A stretch of DNA of 10,449 nt, taken from NCBI GenBank assembly GCA_023425225.1, contig JAFADB010000050.1, positions 1 through 10,449 on the forward strand, in the 5' to 3' direction. A program made the translations under genes and the position numbers. How positions within the stretch are numbered: the first letter of the stretch is position 1; each line of letters begins with the position of its first letter. The notes under the pieces were generated by a model. That model was given only the letters and a program-made list of their open reading frames with translations, was not told where the DNA came from and made no database searches. Shown here one piece after another: positions 6,992-10,449 of this stretch. The stretch comes from Pseudomonadota bacterium. GTDB taxonomy: Bacteria > Pseudomonadota > Gammaproteobacteria > Xanthomonadales > Xanthomonadaceae.

Positions 6992-7708
6992 TCATGGCAG
7001 CGTCAGTTCGGCGCGCGGCGGCAGCGACCAGTCGATCGGGGTCTTGCCGTGGCGCTGCAGGTACTCGTTGGCGGCGGCGAAATGGCCGCAGCCGAAGAAG
7101 CCGCGATGGGCCGACAGCGGCGAGGGATGCGGTGCCTTGAGCACGCGGTGGCGGCGCGGATCGATCACCTTGCCCTTGGCCTGGGCGTAGCTGCCCCACA
7201 GCAGGAACACCAGCCCCTCGCGCTCGCGGTTCAGGGTCTCGATGACGTGGTCGGTGAACCCTTCCCAGCCCTTGCCCTGGTGGCTGCCGGGACGCCCTTC
7301 CTCCACCGTCAGCACCGAGTTGAGCAGCAGCACGCCGCGCTGCGCCCATGGCATCAGGTAGCCGTGGTCCGGCGGGGCGATGCCCAGCTCCTGCTGGATC
7401 TCCTTGAAGATGTTGACCAGCGACGGCGGCACCGGAACCCCGGGCAGCACCGAGAAGCACAGCCCGTGCGCCTGGCCGCGGCCGTGGTACGGGTCCTGGC
7501 CTAGGATCACCACCTCGACCCGGTCGAACGGCGTGGCATCGAAGGCGGCGAAGATCTGCTTGCCGGGCGGGAAGATGTGCGCGCCGGCGGCCTTGCGCTG
7601 GCGCAGGAACTCGGCCAGCGCCTGCATCTCCGGGCGCAGCAGCCAGTCGCCGACGCGCGCCTTCCAAGACGGCTCCAGCTGCACGCGCTCCATCCCGCCC
7701 GCGCTCAT
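6992..7708 (-). CDS. ung: Uracil-DNA glycosylase, family 1
   Basis: A 238-residue family-1 uracil-DNA glycosylase. It cuts the N-glycosidic bond of uracil that arises from cytosine deamination or dUTP incorporation, starting base-excision repair in the cytoplasm. All hallmark motifs are present: GQDPYH at 70-75 with the catalytic Asp72, the uracil-binding LLLNSVLTV at 127-135 (Asn130), and the DNA-intercalating HPSPLS at 194-199. The length is normal for the family. The ATG at 7708 overlaps the TGA of the response-regulator gene (ATGA), with GGTGA seven bases upstream, which points to translational coupling. An in-frame ATG at 7693 is an alternative start. It is the last gene of the ftsE-ftsX-response regulator-ung cluster. 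Confidence 0.97.
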   Translation of the reverse strand: MSAGGMERVQLEPSWKARVGDWLLRPEMQALAEFLRQRKAAGAHIFPPGKQIFAAFDATPFDRVEVVILGQDPYHGRGQAHGLCFSVLPGVPVPPSLVNIFKEIQQELGIAPPDHGYLMPWAQRGVLLLNSVLTVEEGRPGSHQGKGWEGFTDHVIETLNREREGLVFLLWGSYAQAKGKVIDPRRHRVLKAPHPSPLSAHRGFFGCGHFAAANEYLQRHGKTPIDWSLPPRAELTLP

Positions 7709-8550
7709 GCCGCGGTCACCGCCGGCACCGCCAGTCGCGCCAGCCGCAGCTGGAACAGCACCTTGGTCACCAGCAGGCGCTCCTCGATGGGCTTCTGCAC
7801 CAGGTCGTTGGCGCCGGCGCGCAGCAGCTCGGACTGGTTGTGCGGATTGCTGTCGCCGGTCATCACCAGCACCGGCAGGCGGCGCTTGCCGTAGGCGAAG
7901 TCGACGCGGATGCGCTCGACCACGTCGCGCCCGCTGAGCTCGCCCTTGAGGGTGACGTCGGTCAGCACCAGGTCGATGTGGCGGCTGGTGCGGCCCAGCG
8001 ACTCGGCGGTCAGCAGCGAGAACGCGTCCTCGGCGGTGAGCACGTGCACCACGTGCAGCTGGTGGCGCTCGAGCATGCGCTTGGTCGCCTCGGCCACCAC
8101 GCGGCTGTCCTCCACGTACAGCACGGTGGCGCCGGGCATCGGCTCGGGCTGCACGTAGCCGCGGATGAACGCCGCCAGCGCCTCGTGGCCGAGCGCCTTG
8201 TCGAAATAGTCGGTGACGTACTCGTTGAAGCGGCGCTCGACCAGGTGCTGCTGGGCATCGCCGGAGACCACGATCACCGGCACGTAGGCCTGGCCGGAGG
8301 CCTCGCGCACGCTGCGCGCCAGCGCCAGGCCGTCGCCGTCGGACAGGGTCAGCGCGGTGGTGACCAGGTTCACCGGCCCGGCCTGCAGCGCGCGGCGCGC
8401 GTCCTCGACGCCGGCGCAGCCGACCACCTCCACGCCGGGCAGCTCGCGCTGCAGCACGTCGGCGATCAGCTTGCGCACCAGGCGCGAGCCGTCGACGACC
8501 ATCACCCGCGGGGTGTCGTTGATCAGATGCTTGAGATCGGTAGTGGACAT
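7705..8550 (-). CDS. Tandem-receiver response regulator with degenerate first receiver and no output domain
   Basis: A 281-residue cytoplasmic protein made of two CheY-like receivers. REC1 (about 14-132) keeps Asp20 of the acidic pair (VVDGS, second acid is Gly21), the Ser of VVSGD (96) and Lys118. However, the segment NLVTTALTLSDGDG puts Ala66 where CheY has its phosphorylated Asp57, so it should not be phosphorylated. REC2 (about 141-270) is complete: Glu147/Asp148, phosphoacceptor Asp198 in LVLTDVTL, Thr231 in VMTGD and Lys253 in VQKP. No DNA-binding, GGDEF, EAL or other output domain is present, and no kinase gene is adjacent. It probably acts by protein contact. The ATG at 8550 lies eight bases after the ftsX stop; the ribosome-binding site is weak, so coupling to ftsX is likely. 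The end overlaps the ung start. Confidence 0.93.
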   Translation of the reverse strand: MSTTDLKHLINDTPRVMVVDGSRLVRKLIADVLQRELPGVEVVGCAGVEDARRALQAGPVNLVTTALTLSDGDGLALARSVREASGQAYVPVIVVSGDAQQHLVERRFNEYVTDYFDKALGHEALAAFIRGYVQPEPMPGATVLYVEDSRVVAEATKRMLERHQLHVVHVLTAEDAFSLLTAESLGRTSRHIDLVLTDVTLKGELSGRDVVERIRVDFAYGKRRLPVLVMTGDSNPHNQSELLRAGANDLVQKPIEERLLVTKVLFQLRLARLAVPAVTAA

Positions 8551-8558
8551 GGAAGGAC

Positions 8559-9509
8559 TCAGATCTCGGTCGGGCGAGTCTGACGCAGGAAGTGCCCGGT
8601 CACCAGCCATGCGCCCAGCCAGCCGAGCACCAGGGTACCGACCAGCACCATGGCCGAATGCGGCAGGTCCAGGCCGTGCAGCACGAAACCGCCGCCGTAG
8701 CTGTCGGCCAGCGCCGCCAGCGGCGGGCGCAGCGCCAGCCCGGCCAGCCCGATCAGGCCCAGCGCCACCGCGCCGGCGCCCAGCCCGTACCAGGCGCCCA
8801 GGTACAGGAACGGCCGGCGGATGAAGCCGTCGCTGGCGCCCAGCAGCTGCAGCACGCCGATTTCCTCGCGCCGGGTCTGGATGTCCAGCCGCACCGTGTT
8901 GCCCACCACCAGCACCGCGCCGGCGCCGAGCAGCACCGACAGCACCTGCACCAGGCGGGCGCCGAAATGCAGCCAGCCGTCCAGCCGCTGCCGCCACACC
9001 GCGTCGTGCTGCACCAGGTCGGCCTGCGGCAGCGCCTGCAGCGAGGTGGCCAGCTGGCCGTCGTCGGCGCCGGCGGCCGGGGTAACGATCAGCAGCGTCG
9101 GCAGCGGGTTCTCGCCCAGCGCATCGATCGCCTCGCCCAGCCCGGCGCTGTTGCGCAGCTCCTCCAGCCCCTGCTGCGGCGTGCGCACGCTCACCTGCGC
9201 CACGTCGCCGCGGCCGCGCAGGGTCTCGGCCAGCGCCGTGGCCTGCGCTCCGGCCACTTCCGGCTTGAGGAACAGGCTGATGTCGCGCGACTGCTGCACG
9301 CTGCCGGCGAAGTGGCGCAGGTTGTCCAGCGCGATCGACATGCCCAGTGGCAACGCCAGCGCCAGCGCCATCACCATGACCGTCAGCAGCGTCGACCAGG
9401 GCCGGCGCAGCGCGCGGCCGAGACTGAAGGCGATGCTGTGCACGTGGTGGTCCCACCACACGCCCAGCCGCGACGGCGCCGTCGCGGGATTGTTGGCGGG
9501 CTTGTTCAT
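8559..9509 (-). CDS. ftsX: Cell-division ABC transporter-like membrane protein FtsX
   Basis: A 316-residue inner-membrane partner of FtsE. In characterised bacteria FtsEX sits at the septum and, by ATP-driven shape change, activates periplasmic murein amidases through EnvC-type proteins. Four membrane helices are visible: about 39-61, 186-208, 233-260 and 285-308. A large periplasmic domain (about 62-183) lies between the first two, as expected for FtsX. The cytoplasmic loop RREEIGVLQLLGAS (213-226) after helix 2 is the conserved segment that contacts the ATPase. The start ATG overlaps the ftsE stop (ATGA), so the two subunits are translationally coupled. The response-regulator gene begins eight bases after the stop. 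Confidence 0.97.
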   Translation of the reverse strand: MNKPANNPATAPSRLGVWWDHHVHSIAFSLGRALRRPWSTLLTVMVMALALALPLGMSIALDNLRHFAGSVQQSRDISLFLKPEVAGAQATALAETLRGRGDVAQVSVRTPQQGLEELRNSAGLGEAIDALGENPLPTLLIVTPAAGADDGQLATSLQALPQADLVQHDAVWRQRLDGWLHFGARLVQVLSVLLGAGAVLVVGNTVRLDIQTRREEIGVLQLLGASDGFIRRPFLYLGAWYGLGAGAVALGLIGLAGLALRPPLAALADSYGGGFVLHGLDLPHSAMVLVGTLVLGWLGAWLVTGHFLRQTRPTEI

Positions 9510-10192
9510 TCGGCCAGATCCTGCGGCGAGATGTCGTCCACCAGCCTGCCGTGGTCGAGGATCAGCACGCGCTTGCGCATACGCTTGAGCAGCGCCAGGT
9601 CGTGGCTGACCACCAGCACGCTGGTGCCGCGCTCGGGCAGTTCGGCGAACAGCTGCATGATCTCCTCGGCCAGGGTCGGATCGAGGTTGCCGGTGGGCTC
9701 GTCGGCCACCAGCAGCTTGGGCTCGCCGACGATGGCGCGGGCAATGCCCACGCGCTGCTGCTCGCCGGCCGACAGCTGCGAGGGCAGCGCCTGCTCGCGG
9801 TGCGCCAGGCCGATGCGCTCCAGCGCCGAGCGCACCCGCTTGCCGATCTCGCCGCGGCGGGTGCCGCGCAGGATCAGCGGCAGCGCCACATTCTCGGCGA
9901 TGGAACGGTCCATCAGCAGGCGGTGGTCCTGGTAGACCGCGCCGACCTGGCGCCGGTGCAGGGGGATGCGCCGGCCGCGCACCTTGAGCAGGTTGCGGTC
10001 GTCGAAGATCACCGCCCCGCGCGAAGGCCGCTCGCTCAGGTGGATCAGCTTGAGCAGGGTGCTCTTGCCCGCGCCGGAATGCCCGGTGACGAACAGCATC
10101 TCGCCGGGCGCCACCTCGAAACTGACATCGACCAGGGCCTGGTGGCCCCCGGAATAGTGCTTGCTGACGTTGTCGAACCGCAGGACGCTCAT
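9506..10192 (-). CDS. ftsE: Cell-division ATP-binding protein FtsE
   Basis: A 228-residue ABC ATPase, cytoplasmic partner of FtsX. All nucleotide-binding motifs are intact: Walker A GHSGAGKS (37-44), Q-loop Gln88 in VYQDHRLL, signature LSAGEQQR (140-147), Walker B LLVADE with Glu165 followed by PTGNLD, and the switch His197 in SHD. The YQDHRLL segment is typical of FtsE rather than of lipoprotein or macrolide exporters, and the pairing with ftsX settles it. The ATG at 10192 has no ribosome-binding site, but a -10-like box lies just upstream, so the mRNA may be leaderless. The gene follows probable rhlB by 46 bases. Confidence 0.97.
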   Translation of the reverse strand: MSVLRFDNVSKHYSGGHQALVDVSFEVAPGEMLFVTGHSGAGKSTLLKLIHLSERPSRGAVIFDDRNLLKVRGRRIPLHRRQVGAVYQDHRLLMDRSIAENVALPLILRGTRRGEIGKRVRSALERIGLAHREQALPSQLSAGEQQRVGIARAIVGEPKLLVADEPTGNLDPTLAEEIMQLFAELPERGTSVLVVSHDLALLKRMRKRVLILDHGRLVDDISPQDLAE

Positions 10193-10198
10193 GCGGCG

Positions 10199-10204
10199 AT
10201 TATG
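10199..10204 (-). promoter_or_regulatory. -10-like box of ftsE implying a leaderless transcript
   Basis: CATAAT on the minus strand matches TATAAT at five of six positions and ends six bases before the ftsE ATG. A start site six to eight bases downstream would fall on or next to that A. No Shine-Dalgarno sequence is visible and the -35 region is poor. Leaderless mRNAs are known in Xanthomonas. Read-through from the upstream gene remains possible. Confidence 0.5.
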
Positions 10205-10238
10205 CCGGAGCGTCGTGCGGGAACGGCAGTACCGCCGG

Positions 10239-10449
10239 TCAGGAACCGGAGACCAGCGAACGGATCTTGCGGCTCAGCCGGTTCAGGAACGAGTCGTTGC
10301 GTTTGCCGGCCGGCTTGGCGATCACCTGCACCGGCTTGCTGCTGCGCGAGGCGGCCGCACGCACGGCCGGCTTGGCGGCCTGCGGCGCGGCGGCCGGCGT
10401 CGTGGCCGTGGCCTCGTTGTCGGCACCCTCGACCGGACGCCCCTTGCGG
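10239..10449 (-). CDS. rhlB: Probable ATP-dependent RNA helicase RhlB, C-terminal tail
   Basis: Only the last 69 residues are in the window; the gene enters from the right edge and ends with TGA at 10239. The segment is basic and Ala/Pro-rich with no folded domain: RKGRPVEGA, then an Ala/Thr/Pro stretch, VQVIAKPAGK, and a C-terminus ending in RKIRSLVSGS. The RPVEGA motif, the QVxAKP segment and the RSLVSGS ending agree with my memory of the long RNA-binding tail on xanthomonad RhlB proteins. The helicase core is outside the window, so this is recognition of a tail only. RhlB is a DEAD-box helicase that unwinds RNA, in E. coli as part of the degradosome. Another protein with a basic tail cannot be excluded. 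Confidence 0.65.
   Translation of the reverse strand, partial: RKGRPVEGADNEATATTPAAAPQAAKPAVRAAASRSSKPVQVIAKPAGKRNDSFLNRLSRKIRSLVSGS

Noticed and set aside
4931..7504. Open plus-strand frame of 857 codons across the regulator and ung
   Set aside because: It crosses two real genes and their spacer, is Gln/Arg/Ala/His-rich with no motif, and reflects the scarcity of stop codons on the antisense strand of GC-rich genes.
8592..9935. Open plus-strand frame of 447 codons opposite ftsX and ftsE
   Set aside because: It is antisense to two genes with intact family motifs and encodes a Gln/Arg/His-rich product without a recognisable domain.

Overview
The window is very GC-rich DNA (roughly 70% by eye) with gene content, gene order and protein signatures of a gammaproteobacterium of the Xanthomonadaceae/Lysobacteraceae (Xanthomonas, Stenotrophomonas, Pseudoxanthomonas, Lysobacter and relatives). 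The genus cannot be fixed from the sequence alone. Every gene I can support lies on the minus strand, so transcription runs from high to low coordinates: rhlB (3' end), ftsE, ftsX, a double-receiver response regulator, ung, a CadC/ToxR-like membrane regulator, a large trimeric autotransporter adhesin, and rpoH (5' part).

The right part (about 6992-10449) is a compact housekeeping operon. The tail of a probable RNA helicase RhlB is followed after 46 bases by ftsE. ftsE and ftsX overlap by four bases (ATGA), the response regulator starts 8 bases after ftsX, and ung overlaps the response regulator by another ATGA. FtsE and FtsX form the ABC complex that controls septal peptidoglycan hydrolysis; Ung removes uracil from DNA. 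The response regulator has two receiver domains and no output domain. Its first receiver has alanine where the phosphorylated aspartate should be. ftsE has a -10-like box so close to its start codon that a leaderless mRNA is plausible.

The middle part (about 812-6847) is a two-gene surface-adhesion module. It consists of a membrane-anchored winged-helix regulator with a large periplasmic TPR-type sensor region, and, 129 bases downstream, a 1194-residue YadA-like trimeric autotransporter. The adhesin has a signal peptide, a long head of about 14-residue YadA repeats with a colinear internal duplication of about 140 residues, two neck motifs, an Ala/Asp/Gln-rich linker, a short coiled coil and a C-terminal membrane anchor. 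The obvious hypothesis is that the regulator controls the adhesin; an inverted repeat lies between them.

The left end holds the first 175 codons of rpoH (heat-shock sigma-32). Its upstream region carries a close match to a sigma-E promoter, so envelope stress probably feeds into the heat-shock response here. In E. coli rpoH directly follows ftsEX; here the same order is kept but about 8 kb is interposed. No tRNA, rRNA, CRISPR array, insertion sequence or phage gene was seen. The very long plus-strand reading frames are antisense shadows of the minus-strand genes.
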